Assembly: GCA_049322795.1 (NCBI GenBank)
Contig: JBMOQH010000005.1
Span: 1 to 64,000 of the forward strand
DNA from: Immundisolibacter sp049322795
Lineage (GTDB): Bacteria > Pseudomonadota > Gammaproteobacteria > Immundisolibacterales > Immundisolibacteraceae
DNA length: 64,000 bases
Reading direction: 5' to 3'
Below, in pieces: positions 36,026 to 44,566 of the stretch. A program made the position numbers and the translations under genes. Positions within the stretch are counted from its first letter, which is position 1, and the number at the start of each line of letters is the position of its first letter. The notes beneath the pieces were generated by a model. It made no database searches, was not told where the DNA came from, and saw only the letters and a program-made list of their open reading frames with translations.

Positions 36026-36998
36026 GGTCGGCCGCGTACAGCGCCGCCGCCGCCCGCAGGCGGGCCGCCACTTCCGCGCGCAGCGCGGGCGGCTCCACCA
36101 CCTCCACATCCGGCCCGTAGCGCAGGATGTCCAGCGCCAGCTCGGTCGGGTCGCCATACGGCACCGACAGCTCGTAGCGGCCGTCGTCCAGCCAGCGCCC
36201 GAACTGCGCCGGGTGCCAGCGCTCGCTGGCTATCCAGCGCGCCCGGCCCGGCGCGAAGCGCAGCACCGCCCGCTGCGTGGCGGGGCCGGAAAAAATGCCG
36301 TAGGCGGCGCCGAGGTGCTCGTCCAGCGTCTCCTCCGGCAGCGTCTTGATGACCTGCTGGGACTCGACCTGCGCCGACTCGATCGCGTCGACGGCAAAGC
36401 TGCGCAAACCGTCGCGCAGGTGGCACCAGGCGTCGAGGTACCAGTTGTCGCGGTAGCGCACCAGTCGCTGCGGGCTCACCGTGCGCTCGGTCGCCTCGCC
36501 GCTGGTGCGTGACAGATAGCGAATGCTGAGCCGGCGCGCGCCGAGCGTGGCCGACACCGCCAGCCGGAACACCAGCGGATCGCACACCCGGCCCGCCGCC
36601 GGCAGCACCCGCAGCACCTGCCCCGCCCGCTGTGGCAGCACGCCGCCGCGCGCCAGCAGGCTGCCGATGCGCCCGCGCAGCGCCTCCAGCTGGTGCGGGA
36701 TCAGCCCCTCGCCGAGGTCCGCCAGCAGGCTTTGCGCCACCAGCAGCGCCTGCAACTCGTCGGCCGCGAACCACAGCCCCGGCAGCTCGGCGCGCGCCAG
36801 CTGGCCGTCGATGCGATAGCCCCGCCCCGCCGCGTCCCACACCAGCGGCACGCCCAGCAGGTCGCGCAGCTCGGCGATGGCACGCATCAGCGTGGCGCGC
36901 GAGCAGCCAAGTTCCGCCCGCAGCGATGCCGAGGAACGCGCCTCGCGGCCGGTGTTGAACAGCGCGTACAGGCGGTAGATGCGGTCGAAGCGGTCCAT
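36015..36998 (-). CDS. WYL-domain transcriptional regulator (YafY type)
   Basis: The 327-residue protein has an N-terminal winged helix-turn-helix (YRLYALFNTGREARSSASLRAELGCSRATLMRAIAEL), a central WYL domain (LSIRYLSRTSGEATERTVSPQRLVRYRDNWYLDAWCHL) and a C-terminal WCX extension. WYL regulators sense small ligands or nucleic acids and often control stress, DNA damage or defence genes. The target is unknown; the divergent glutathione transferase gene is a candidate. Confidence 0.88.
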   Translation of the reverse strand: MDRFDRIYRLYALFNTGREARSSASLRAELGCSRATLMRAIAELRDLLGVPLVWDAAGRGYRIDGQLARAELPGLWFAADELQALLVAQSLLADLGEGLIPHQLEALRGRIGSLLARGGVLPQRAGQVLRVLPAAGRVCDPLVFRLAVSATLGARRLSIRYLSRTSGEATERTVSPQRLVRYRDNWYLDAWCHLRDGLRSFAVDAIESAQVESQQVIKTLPEETLDEHLGAAYGIFSGPATQRAVLRFAPGRARWIASERWHPAQFGRWLDDGRYELSVPYGDPTELALDILRYGPDVEVVEPPALRAEVAARLRAAAALYAADLSP

Positions 36999-37100
36999 GC
37001 TGTCAAATGCTACACGACCACCCGCAGCGCGCTTGCGCGCCGCGCCGGCGCCGTGCCACGCTTCGCGGCCCGTTTCATGCCATCCCGAGGAGATTCACCC

Positions 37101-37715
37101 ATGCTCACGCTGTACGGTCAGTTCATGTCGCGCGCCCAGCGCTGCCTGTGGACGCTGGAGGAACTCGGCGTGCCCTACGAGCACGTCAAGACCAACCAGG
37201 GCGCCGGAGAGTCGCGCACGCCCGAGTTCCTGCAGATCAACCCCAACGGCCACGTGCCGGTGCTCAAGGATGGCGACTACATCCTGTGGGAGTCGATGGC
37301 GATTGCCATGTACGTGGCCAAGAAATTCGGCCAGGGCAGCCTGTGGCCGGCCAGCGTGGAGGACGAGGGTCTTGTCATGCAGTGGGCGCTGTGGGCGTCG
37401 CTGGAGGTCGAGATCTTTGTCGTCAATTACCTGCGCCACGCCGTGATGTACCCGCCCGAAAAGCGCCGTCCTGAGCTGGCCGAGGAGGCGCTGCGAGTGC
37501 TGCCGGCGCCGCTGAAGGTGCTGGACGACGCCCTGGCCGGCAAGGACTACCTGGTCGGCAACCGGTTCAGCGTGGCCGACATCAACGTCAGCACCGTGCT
37601 GCTGCTGGCGGACATCTACAAGCAGCTTGGCGTCGACAAGTACGGCAACGTCATGGCCTGGCTGAACCGCGTCGCCGCGCGTCCGGCTTGGCAGAAACTG
37701 CCGTCGCTCAAGTAA
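37101..37715 (+). CDS. glutathione S-transferase family protein
   Basis: The 204-residue protein has an N-terminal thioredoxin-like domain (LYGQFMSRAQRCLWTLEELGVPYE), the INPNGHVPVLKDGD turn with its cis-proline and ESMAIAMYV, then a helical domain with GNRFSVADINVSTV. Serine or cysteine near residue 10-14 could bind glutathione. A CCGAGGAGAT ribosome site fixes the start. It is followed 60 bases later by a small membrane-protein gene, possibly one transcript. Confidence 0.87.
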   Translation: MLTLYGQFMSRAQRCLWTLEELGVPYEHVKTNQGAGESRTPEFLQINPNGHVPVLKDGDYILWESMAIAMYVAKKFGQGSLWPASVEDEGLVMQWALWASLEVEIFVVNYLRHAVMYPPEKRRPELAEEALRVLPAPLKVLDDALAGKDYLVGNRFSVADINVSTVLLLADIYKQLGVDKYGNVMAWLNRVAARPAWQKLPSLK

Positions 37716-37775
37716 GACCGTTCCGCCTCACCCCGGCGCCCGGCGCCGGGGTGCCCACCCCGCGCAGGTGCCGCC

Positions 37776-38198
37776 ATGAAAACCGCCCGCACGTTCATGA
37801 TCGCCGTCGGCATCTTCTATGCCGTGTTCAATTTTCTGGGCACGCTGCCGTTCTCCACGGCGGGCTTTCTCGGCCCCATGTACCCCGGCGTGGACCTGCA
37901 CACCACCGAGCCCGTCTTCCAGCTGCTGCAGGACGCCTGGATCATCGTCGGCATCCAGCTGGGGGCGATTGGCCTGGTGGCCCTGTGGGGCGCGCGCGAC
38001 CCGCTGCGCTACGCCGCCGTCATCCCGGTCGTGATCGTCACCGAAGTGGTGGACGGCCTGTGGGACATCTACAGCATCACCTGGAGCCACGAGGTCGCCT
38101 GGATGGGCATCGTCACCCTCGTCATCCACGCCGTGTGGATCGCCTGGGCAGTCGTCGCCTGGCGGGCGCTGTTCCCGGTGCGCGGCGTTTCGCGCTGA
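37776..38198 (+). CDS. small four-helix membrane protein (possibly BphX-like)
   Basis: The 140-residue protein has about four predicted membrane helices: FMIAVGIFYAVFNFLGTLPF, IIVGIQLGAIGLVALWG, YAAVIPVVIVTEVVDGLW and VTLVIHAVWIAWAVVAW. Size and topology recall BphX-type proteins found with a glutathione transferase in biphenyl operons, and a GST gene lies just upstream. I am not sure of this assignment; no function is established. Confidence 0.6.
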   Translation: MKTARTFMIAVGIFYAVFNFLGTLPFSTAGFLGPMYPGVDLHTTEPVFQLLQDAWIIVGIQLGAIGLVALWGARDPLRYAAVIPVVIVTEVVDGLWDIYSITWSHEVAWMGIVTLVIHAVWIAWAVVAWRALFPVRGVSR

Positions 38199-38241
38199 GC
38201 CGATCGGCCAAGGTGACCGGTGAGGCCGCTGCGGCGTAGCC

Positions 38242-38664
38242 TTACCGCCAGCACTCCGCGTTGGCGTAAGTTCCGCCCGTGTTGCGGCCGTTCTGGTTCA
38301 CCGCAAATGTTCCGCACTTGTCGCCGGCCTGCTTGCCGCCGGCGATGGGCGCTGCGGTCATGTTGTACGCCGTCGCCGTGGCGGCGGTCACGGCCAGCCG
38401 GTAATGCCCGTCCGCAGACGTGGAGGGCCAGTTCAGGAAACTGCCCACCGGCCCCAGGGTTGTCGTATAGGCAATCCGGCTCGCCCGCCACTTCTCCTGC
38501 TGCAATTGCAGCGCGATCAGCGCGTTCTTGGCGTCCGCGCGGCGCGCCTTGCGCGCGTACTCCGTGTAGGCCGGCACGGCGATGGCCGCCAGAATGCCGA
38601 TCATCGCGACCACGATCATCAGCTCGATCAGCGTAAAGCCGCGGCTGCGTTGGGTTCCGTGCAT
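38242..38664 (-). CDS. type IV pilin (PilE-like)
   Basis: The 140-residue pilin has a short leader MHGTQRSRG cut before F (RG|FTLIELMIVVAMIG), with the conserved Glu at mature position 5 and a hydrophobic N-terminal helix. Two C-terminal cysteines (in GDKCGTF and NAECWR) would form the D-loop disulfide. PilE-type pilins often close the minor pilin operon; here the gene is divergent from it. Longer in-frame starts upstream would spoil the leader. Confidence 0.9.
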   Translation of the reverse strand: MHGTQRSRGFTLIELMIVVAMIGILAAIAVPAYTEYARKARRADAKNALIALQLQQEKWRASRIAYTTTLGPVGSFLNWPSTSADGHYRLAVTAATATAYNMTAAPIAGGKQAGDKCGTFAVNQNGRNTGGTYANAECWR

Positions 38665-38785
38665 GGTCAATCTGTCCTGTTTTCCGACGAACGGTGCGCG
38701 GGGCCCGACGAACGGTTCAAGCCGGCCGCCCGGGCAGTCGATACACACCCATAGAATTCGGTTGCAACCGAAGGGAGTTTAGGCG

Positions 38786-39337
38786 GTGCGGCAAAAAAAT
38801 CGCGGCTTCACCCTCATCGAGGCGCTGGTGGTGACCACCATCATCGGCATCCTCGCGGCCATCGCCGTGCCGGCCTTCACCAAAATGCTGGAGCGCAACC
38901 GCCTCAAGGGCGCGGCCGAAAGCGTCTACAACGACCTGCAGCTGGCCCGCACCGAGGCCATCAAGCGCAACCAGGACGTCACCGTCACCTTCTCCGCCGC
39001 CGGGCCGACCACCACCTGGTCATTCGGGTCGCGGGTCGGCGCCACCTGCAACCCGACCGTCGCCGTCACCGACGCCAACGCCTGCCAGATCGACGGCGTG
39101 CTCAAGGTCACGCGCAGCACGGATTTCCCGGGTGTTTCGTTGCAGGTGACATTTGCCGCCGCCACCACGCCGGTGGCGTTGCCGAGGGCGGAGTTCGAGC
39201 CCCGTCAAGGCTTGGCGGACGTCGCGGGCAGTGCCTATCTGGTGCTGAAGAACGACGAGCTGCGCGTGGTCGTCAGCACGCTGGGCCGAGTCAAGATTTG
39301 CACCCAAACAGGCATGCCGGGGTACGAACCATGCTGA
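38786..39337 (+). CDS. minor pilin/pseudopilin, FimT/GspH type
   Basis: The 183-residue product starts with GTG and has leader MRQKNRG|FTLIEALVVTTIIG with mature Glu5. The C-terminal domain fits the GspH/FimT family (AESVYNDLQLARTEAIKRNQDVTVTF). Minor pilins prime pilus assembly at the inner membrane. It is the first gene of the FimT-PilW-PilX-PilV run. Its last codons overlap the pilW start. Confidence 0.88.
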   Translation: MRQKNRGFTLIEALVVTTIIGILAAIAVPAFTKMLERNRLKGAAESVYNDLQLARTEAIKRNQDVTVTFSAAGPTTTWSFGSRVGATCNPTVAVTDANACQIDGVLKVTRSTDFPGVSLQVTFAAATTPVALPRAEFEPRQGLADVAGSAYLVLKNDELRVVVSTLGRVKICTQTGMPGYEPC

Positions 39338-40029
39338 GTCTGCCCGCCGAAGCCCGCAACCGCGGCTTCACCCTCATCGAACTCATGGTCGCCCTGGTGC
39401 TGGGGCTGGTCGTGGTCGGCGGCGTGATGGGGGTGTTCATGAGCACCTACCAGGCCAACGCGCAGAACATCAAGGCCGTGCGGCTGAACGAGGAAATGCG
39501 GGCCGTCATGTCGCTGGTGACGCGCGACATCCGGCGCGCCGGCGCGCGCGACCTCGCCTGGCAGCCGTCCTTGCTGGGCACGCCGAACCCCTTTTCCAAC
39601 AACGTCAACTGGGTGCTCTCCCGCTACGACGGCACGGTGCCCGTCAACTCCTGCGCGATGTTCGCCTACGACACCGACGGCAACGACGCCGTCGATACCG
39701 CAGACCGCCGCGGCTTTCGGCTGCGCAAGGAAGGCGCGTTGCAGTCAGTACAGATGCGCCGTAACGGCGCGGCATGCAATGTCAGCGCGGGATGGGAAAA
39801 GATCACCGACGAGAACGTGATGAACGTCCTGAACCTCAACTTCACCACCACGCTCGAGCCCGGCGTGTCCGGGGTGGCGGTGCGCAGCGTCATCGTCACC
39901 CTGCGCGGCGCCACCCACACGCGCAGTGTCGATCCGGCAACGCTCACCGCTGCCGACTGCACCAACATCGACGTCGTGTGTCGCGAGCTGGTGGAAAAAA
40001 TCCGCCTGCGCAACGACGCCGTCCTGTAA
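39331..40029 (+). CDS. pilW: minor pilin PilW
   Basis: The 232-residue protein has the leader MLSLPAEARNRG|FTLIELMVALVLGL and then a PilW-type body (MSTYQANAQNIKAVRLNEEMRAVMSLVTRDIRRAG). It is shorter than many PilW proteins (about 270-370). The start at 39331 places the cleavage site close to the N-terminus and overlaps the previous stop by seven bases. Confidence 0.88.
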   Translation: MLSLPAEARNRGFTLIELMVALVLGLVVVGGVMGVFMSTYQANAQNIKAVRLNEEMRAVMSLVTRDIRRAGARDLAWQPSLLGTPNPFSNNVNWVLSRYDGTVPVNSCAMFAYDTDGNDAVDTADRRGFRLRKEGALQSVQMRRNGAACNVSAGWEKITDENVMNVLNLNFTTTLEPGVSGVAVRSVIVTLRGATHTRSVDPATLTAADCTNIDVVCRELVEKIRLRNDAVL

Positions 40030-40047
40030 CCCGCCGGAGCCACGCCC

Positions 40048-41502
40048 ATGCCCACACCCATTCCCGCGGAACTGGCCCGTCAGCGCGGCGTGTCCACGCT
40101 GGTGGTGGCCATCGTGCTGCTCATCGCCGCCACATTCCTCACCTTCTTTGCGGCCAAGATCGGCATGCAGGAACAGCGCATGTCCGGCAACGACTACCGC
40201 CACAAGGAGGCATTCAACCTGGCCGAAGCCGGCCTTGACCGCGCCAAGGCCTTTCTGGCCGCCAACCGCATGGATTTCACCACCTGGGGTTGGGCCGCCT
40301 GCGCGGGCACCGAGACCACGCCACCCTGTGGAGACGGAACGAGCAACCTGTTCGGTGCCGCTTGGTCATGGATCAACGTGTTCTCGGAGAGCGGCGGTGC
40401 CGCGCTGGCCGGACTGAGCTGGCCAGCCTCCACCGCGGATGGCCCATTCATCCTGACCCAGGCCACGCCGGGTGCCATCAGCGCAACGACAAGCTTCCAG
40501 CCGGTCGTTCTGGCGTCGCTGGCGCAGTCGCTCGACGGAACCGGCCGTGCCGTGGTGCGGCAGAGTTTGACGCGCTATCTGATTGCCCAGCCTGGTCCGG
40601 TGCCGCCGCTGATGGCGCCCAGTGTCGGCCTGGGCGGTAATTTCACCGTGGTTGGCAACCCGAACCACAACCTGGACCCCACCCTGGATGTGACGCTGGC
40701 CAACTGCGACAGCCTCACAGGCAGCGGTCAGTTGCTGTCCATCTGGTCGCGGACATCGGTGACATTAGCGGGCTCGCAGCAAACTTGCCAGGCGGGTTCT
40801 TATCGCGATCCCAGCAGCAACGCCCGCTGCATCGGGGAAGGCATTCCGGATCCATCCACTGGCGTCGTGCCGGCTTGGAATCAATGTCAGTGCGAGCCGA
40901 ACACAAACGAAAAAAGCCCCTACAGCAGCGCGGCGGTCGGAACCAATGACGACATAGTGCACAGCGATGCCCAGTTCCCTGGCGACATGTTCCTTTACGT
41001 GTTTGGTCGGCCCAAGGCCGCCGTAAAAGCCAGCGCGGCAGGGGAAGGCCGGGTACTGCCCAATTGCGACACACTCAACGCCAGCTCGAGTGGGCTGTAT
41101 TGGATTACCGGCGCCTGCGACGTGGCGCAAAACAGCACCATCGGCAGTCGCACGGCGCCAGTCATCCTGGTCTACGAGACCAGTGCGGTGTTCCGCGGGG
41201 GTTCCAATGTGTGGGGCATGGTCGTCGGCGCCGACATGGAGCGAACGCTGGTCAGCACGCCGACGGGGCCAGCGCCCTATCACTACGACACTGATTTCAC
41301 CAGTGCCAGCCCCGCCGCAGCATTGCTGCATGGCACGTTCACCCTGCACGGCGCCCTGATCGTGGAAGGAACGGTCACACAGCAGGGAGGAGGCGGCAAC
41401 TACAACCTGCTTTACGACCCCTGCGTGTTCGCCGCAATGGGTGCGGGCACCGGCTTCGACCAGTACGGCCCCGTCGCGGGTAGCTGGAACGACGCCCTCT
41501 GA
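40048..41502 (+). CDS. pilX: PilX-type pilus assembly protein, enlarged
   Basis: The N-terminus (RQRGVSTLVVAIVLLIAATFLTFFAAK, then MQEQRMSGNDYRHKEAFNLAEAGLDRA) is typical of the PilX N-terminal domain, with prepilin-like RG cleavage. At 484 residues it is more than twice the usual PilX length (about 170-200). The extra region is Ser/Thr/Gly-rich with paired cysteines (CDSLTGSG, QQTCQAGS, NARCIG, NQCQCEP) and may form an extracellular beta-rich domain. It lies between pilW and the large PilV gene. Confidence 0.8.
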   Translation: MPTPIPAELARQRGVSTLVVAIVLLIAATFLTFFAAKIGMQEQRMSGNDYRHKEAFNLAEAGLDRAKAFLAANRMDFTTWGWAACAGTETTPPCGDGTSNLFGAAWSWINVFSESGGAALAGLSWPASTADGPFILTQATPGAISATTSFQPVVLASLAQSLDGTGRAVVRQSLTRYLIAQPGPVPPLMAPSVGLGGNFTVVGNPNHNLDPTLDVTLANCDSLTGSGQLLSIWSRTSVTLAGSQQTCQAGSYRDPSSNARCIGEGIPDPSTGVVPAWNQCQCEPNTNEKSPYSSAAVGTNDDIVHSDAQFPGDMFLYVFGRPKAAVKASAAGEGRVLPNCDTLNASSSGLYWITGACDVAQNSTIGSRTAPVILVYETSAVFRGGSNVWGMVVGADMERTLVSTPTGPAPYHYDTDFTSASPAAALLHGTFTLHGALIVEGTVTQQGGGGNYNLLYDPCVFAAMGAGTGFDQYGPVAGSWNDAL

Positions 41503-41531
41503 CGCCGACCGAACTCTCAAGGTAACGCGCC

Positions 41532-43712
41532 ATGTACGAGAACACGCACCGCCGGCAACGCGGCATGTCCCTGATCGAGGTGTTCGTCGCCCTGCTGGTG
41601 CTGAGCGTGGGCCTGATCGCGCTCGCCCGGCTGCAGGTGGACCTGGTGCGCGGCGGCAGCGACGCCCGCACCCGCAGCGTCGCGCTCGCCCTGGCCGAGG
41701 AAAAGGTCGAGGACCTGCGCACCTTCGCCGTCACGGACGGCAGCGGCACCTGGAGCACCACGGCCAGCCCGATGGCGTGGTCCTACGTCGACGGACCGGC
41801 CCTTGCCACGCCGGCGGACACCTCGTGCACCGCCTGCACGGGTGGGCGCATTGCGCCCCAGACCACCTACAGCAGCGCGCTCGAGGTGGCCGGCGTGCGC
41901 TTCAAGCGGACCTGGGAGGTGGACAACCGCGACTTCACCGGCACGGGACCCATCACGTCCCGCACCAAGGACGTGCGCGTCACCGTCGCCTGGCTCAGCG
42001 AGCTGGGCGTCGAGCAGCAGGTGAGCGTGCTCGCCAACGTGGTGGAGATCCCGCCCGGTAACGTGGCCCTGGCCTCTGAGCCGGTCTCGGAGCGCCCGCC
42101 CGGGCCTCAGGTTCTGTATACCCCGGGGTTGGCCCCGGAGGTCATCGCCGTGCCGATTGACGTTGGCGGGAACAAAAAGCGCGAAACCACCAAGCCCCTT
42201 CCAGACGTCGTCGGCAACTCCGGCACTCATATCGTGACCTTCGACGTGGTCAATTACCAGAACGGCGTCGTTGAGCAGCGTGAGGAATTCGCCACCCTGA
42301 ACTGCACCTGCTCGATGGGTACCGTAGGATCGGCCCGCACACCCGCGCGCTCGGTATTCCAGAACGGCAACGTCGTGGATGTGCCCGGCCGGGTAGTGCA
42401 GAAAATGCGCGGCACTTATAGCGAGACGGGCTCTTCCTTTGATGACCTGTGCGTCACTTGTTGCCGGGACCATTTCGATTATTCCGAAGATGGGGTCGAT
42501 TATCGGTACAACCCCACCGACCCCAACAATCCGCATCGTCACTACAACATGCCCAGCCCGACGCCGGTGACGAGTGGCCAGTATCACGAAGCCTGCCGCA
42601 TGAAACGCGTCAACGGCGTGTTTGCAGTATTCGAAGATTGGCAATTGGCGGACGTCACGCTCTTGCCAGGAAGCTTTCTGACCGACTTGACGAGCCAATT
42701 GGCCTATACCACTTATGTTCAGAATGTGATCAAGGATAAGGTGCTGAACACCAGCACCGCCACTAAGCCGACAGGGCGGGACACTTCAGTATTGTCCGGG
42801 GGCTTTAATCAACTGTTTGGCCGAGCCATCTACATCGACTTGCCGGCTGGCATGGCGACTTTCATACAAAACCAGGTCAATGGTGGCGCAGATTTCATCA
42901 ACTACCTGGACATGATCCCGTTTTACGAGATCAATCTCACCAAACTGGCGGACTGGTCCTCCATGAACAACCCGGTGGTTCGGGTAACCGGCAGCGACAT
43001 CAAAACCGAGTTGGAAAATCAGGACGAATACAGCCGCGGCCGCGCCGAAGGGAACGCCCCCGTGACCACACCCGACACGGTGGTGCGGGTGATTACCTCG
43101 CTTGCCCGCGGCAACACGGGTGTTACGGGTACGGCTGCAATTAGTCCGAGCGAGGACGGTCGGCACCCACGGACGCTGGCCCAGACGGTCGGTAGTGGGC
43201 AGAACGTCAAGAAATACTTTGCAACCGCGCAGGAGCCGGAAACGCCGCCGCCGGCCGAGCATATGGATGACTCGATTCTGGTCACGTTCCAGGGAACGGC
43301 GCCACCCCCGCCGCCCCCACCACCTTGCACACCCGATCCCTGTCCGCCCCCACCGCCCCCACCGCCGCCGCCGCCGTCGCCAGTGGAGATTTCGGGCGAC
43401 CTGTTCAAGTGGGACGGTGCGTCCGGTAATAACAAGCCGCATCTGGATGTCACAGGCGTTTCGTTTGTGGGAACGACCGGCAACATCAGCGGAACCTGCA
43501 CCCTCCGTAAAAACGGTAACAACGCGGATTTCACTTGCACCGTGCCCAGTGGGTGGAGCGGAGATGTCAGGTTCGCGCCTTCCTCGCTCACCTATTGCAC
43601 GGCATCCTCATGTTCGGCCGTGGCGCCCACTACCGTGTTGTTTAACGATCAGCGCAGCTACACGAACGTGACCACTGGGCTAGGCGAAGAAGATACATGG
43701 GTAAAGAACTGA
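41532..43712 (+). CDS. pilV: very large PilV-like minor pilin with polyproline linkers
   Basis: The 726-residue protein starts like PilV (RQRG|MSLIEVFVALLVLSVGLIALARLQ, mature Glu5), but PilV proteins are usually under 250 residues. After the pilin domain (to about 180) comes a novel region with a CVTCCRDHFDY motif and HRHY, then two polyproline runs around 595-620 and a final small domain of about 100 residues with two cysteine pairs. No pilY1 gene follows, and this protein takes its usual place. It could be a pilus-tip adhesin or an alternative to PilY1; that is inference from context. Confidence 0.8.
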   Translation: MYENTHRRQRGMSLIEVFVALLVLSVGLIALARLQVDLVRGGSDARTRSVALALAEEKVEDLRTFAVTDGSGTWSTTASPMAWSYVDGPALATPADTSCTACTGGRIAPQTTYSSALEVAGVRFKRTWEVDNRDFTGTGPITSRTKDVRVTVAWLSELGVEQQVSVLANVVEIPPGNVALASEPVSERPPGPQVLYTPGLAPEVIAVPIDVGGNKKRETTKPLPDVVGNSGTHIVTFDVVNYQNGVVEQREEFATLNCTCSMGTVGSARTPARSVFQNGNVVDVPGRVVQKMRGTYSETGSSFDDLCVTCCRDHFDYSEDGVDYRYNPTDPNNPHRHYNMPSPTPVTSGQYHEACRMKRVNGVFAVFEDWQLADVTLLPGSFLTDLTSQLAYTTYVQNVIKDKVLNTSTATKPTGRDTSVLSGGFNQLFGRAIYIDLPAGMATFIQNQVNGGADFINYLDMIPFYEINLTKLADWSSMNNPVVRVTGSDIKTELENQDEYSRGRAEGNAPVTTPDTVVRVITSLARGNTGVTGTAAISPSEDGRHPRTLAQTVGSGQNVKKYFATAQEPETPPPAEHMDDSILVTFQGTAPPPPPPPPCTPDPCPPPPPPPPPPPSPVEISGDLFKWDGASGNNKPHLDVTGVSFVGTTGNISGTCTLRKNGNNADFTCTVPSGWSGDVRFAPSSLTYCTASSCSAVAPTTVLFNDQRSYTNVTTGLGEEDTWVKN

Positions 43713-43737
43713 CAAGCGAAGCCCGCGGTAGCGAGCG

Positions 43738-43851
43738 GGTGGGCAAAGGCCGCGAGGCCGTGCCCACGCGGATTCAACGCGGTTCCGACGAATCGGATGC
43801 GGTGATGGGCGGCGTGTCCGCGTGGGCACGCTGCGCTTTGCCCACCGTACC
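43738..43851. repeat. REPIN-like repeat R1, copy 1 (complete)
   Basis: A 114-base unit with inverted ends: GGTGGGCAAAG...GTGCCCACGCGGA on the left and TCCGCGTGGGCAC...CTTTGCCCACC on the right, around a variable core. Two REP-like arms in inverted order match REPIN architecture. Related copies are at 44054-44074 (left end only), 45759-45889 and 46690-46800. Confidence 0.75.
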
Positions 43852-43854
43852 TGG

Positions 43855-44042
43855 GTGGGAGCGGCTTGTGGGAGCGGCGCCTTGTGGGAGCGGCGCCCTC
43901 GCCGCGAATCTTGGCGCTGACTATTCGGCCCGGGGCGGGCCTCCCACATTGGGTTATGGCACTTTGTGGGAGCGGCTTGTGGGAGCGGCGCCCTCGCCGC
44001 GATCTTGACACTGACCATTCGGCCCGGGGCGGGCCTCCCACA
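43855..44042. repeat. REP array R2, two units
   Basis: Two copies (cores starting 43884 and 43979) of a sequence running from GTGGGAGCGGCGCCCTCGCC to GCGGGCCTCCCAC, whose GTGGGAG/CTCCCAC ends are inverted. Extra partial GTGGGAGCGGCTT units precede each core. All frames through it give the same repetitive Gly/Ala/Arg peptide and are not genes. Confidence 0.8.
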
Positions 44043-44083
44043 TGAGAGCGAGCGGTGGGCAAAGGCCGCGAGGCAGTCTTGTC

Positions 44084-44173
44084 ACCGGCGGCACGTTCTT
44101 TTTCACCGTCACGCTGGCCGATCGCGCCAGCCGTCGGCTGGTGCACCGCATCGACCGGCTGCGCCGCGCTTAA
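44084..44173 (+). pseudogene. fragment of a REP-associated tyrosine transposase (RAYT)
   Basis: The frame reads TGGTFFFTVTLADRASRRLV then HRIDRLRRA and a stop. G-G-T-(Y/F)-F-F-T-V-T-L-x-D-R followed by a short LV-x-HID-x-LR helix is the N-terminal signature of RAYT (TnpA-REP, Y1 transposase) proteins, which normally continue for another 120 residues with the HUH and tyrosine motifs. Neither is present here. The fragment follows a truncated R1 repeat. A RAYT is the presumed mover of REP sequences, so this is probably the dead source of one of the repeat classes. Confidence 0.7.
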
Positions 44174-44327
44174 GGGGTCACGCATCCCGGCATCTTTTTC
44201 GAACGGTTGCCATCTGCGCGCCGCCGAAGCATCTCCACCCCGCGTTGCGATGGCCCGATGGCGGTGCCGGTTTCGGCCGGCGCCGAAGTTCCACCAGACC
44301 GACGGCCCCGACTTCTCCTGACCGGAG

Positions 44328-44359
44328 CACGTAGGAGTCCAGCCCTCTGGCCGATCAAT
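44328..44359. repeat. REP-like repeat R3, copy 1
   Basis: CGTAGGAGTCCAGCCCTCTG followed by GCCGATCA, a short REP with a GGCCAG...CTGGCC-type hairpin (imperfect here). Other copies are at 45721-45752 and 45983-46052. The stretch 44174-44566 otherwise holds nothing I recognise. Confidence 0.55.
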
Positions 44360-44566
44360 GTTTCCGGCCACTGCATAAGCCATGGTCCGGGAGCGGCCCT
44401 CTGCGACGGCGTGTCGAAGGGCTGGGTTGACGGTTCCGCCCCACGGGTTGGACTTCGGTACGAGCCGAAGCTTGCGTGTTCCCCCACCGCGCATATCTAC
44501 TCGGCGCGACCGGCGTGCCTTGCGCCGCCGGCGTGGTGCGTCCATAACAATCTCGAGGGAACATCG

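Noticed and set aside
43300..43385. A frameshift or assembly error at the polyproline tract of the large PilV
   Set aside because: The same frame continues through the tract into a coherent domain with balanced codon use and a normal stop.
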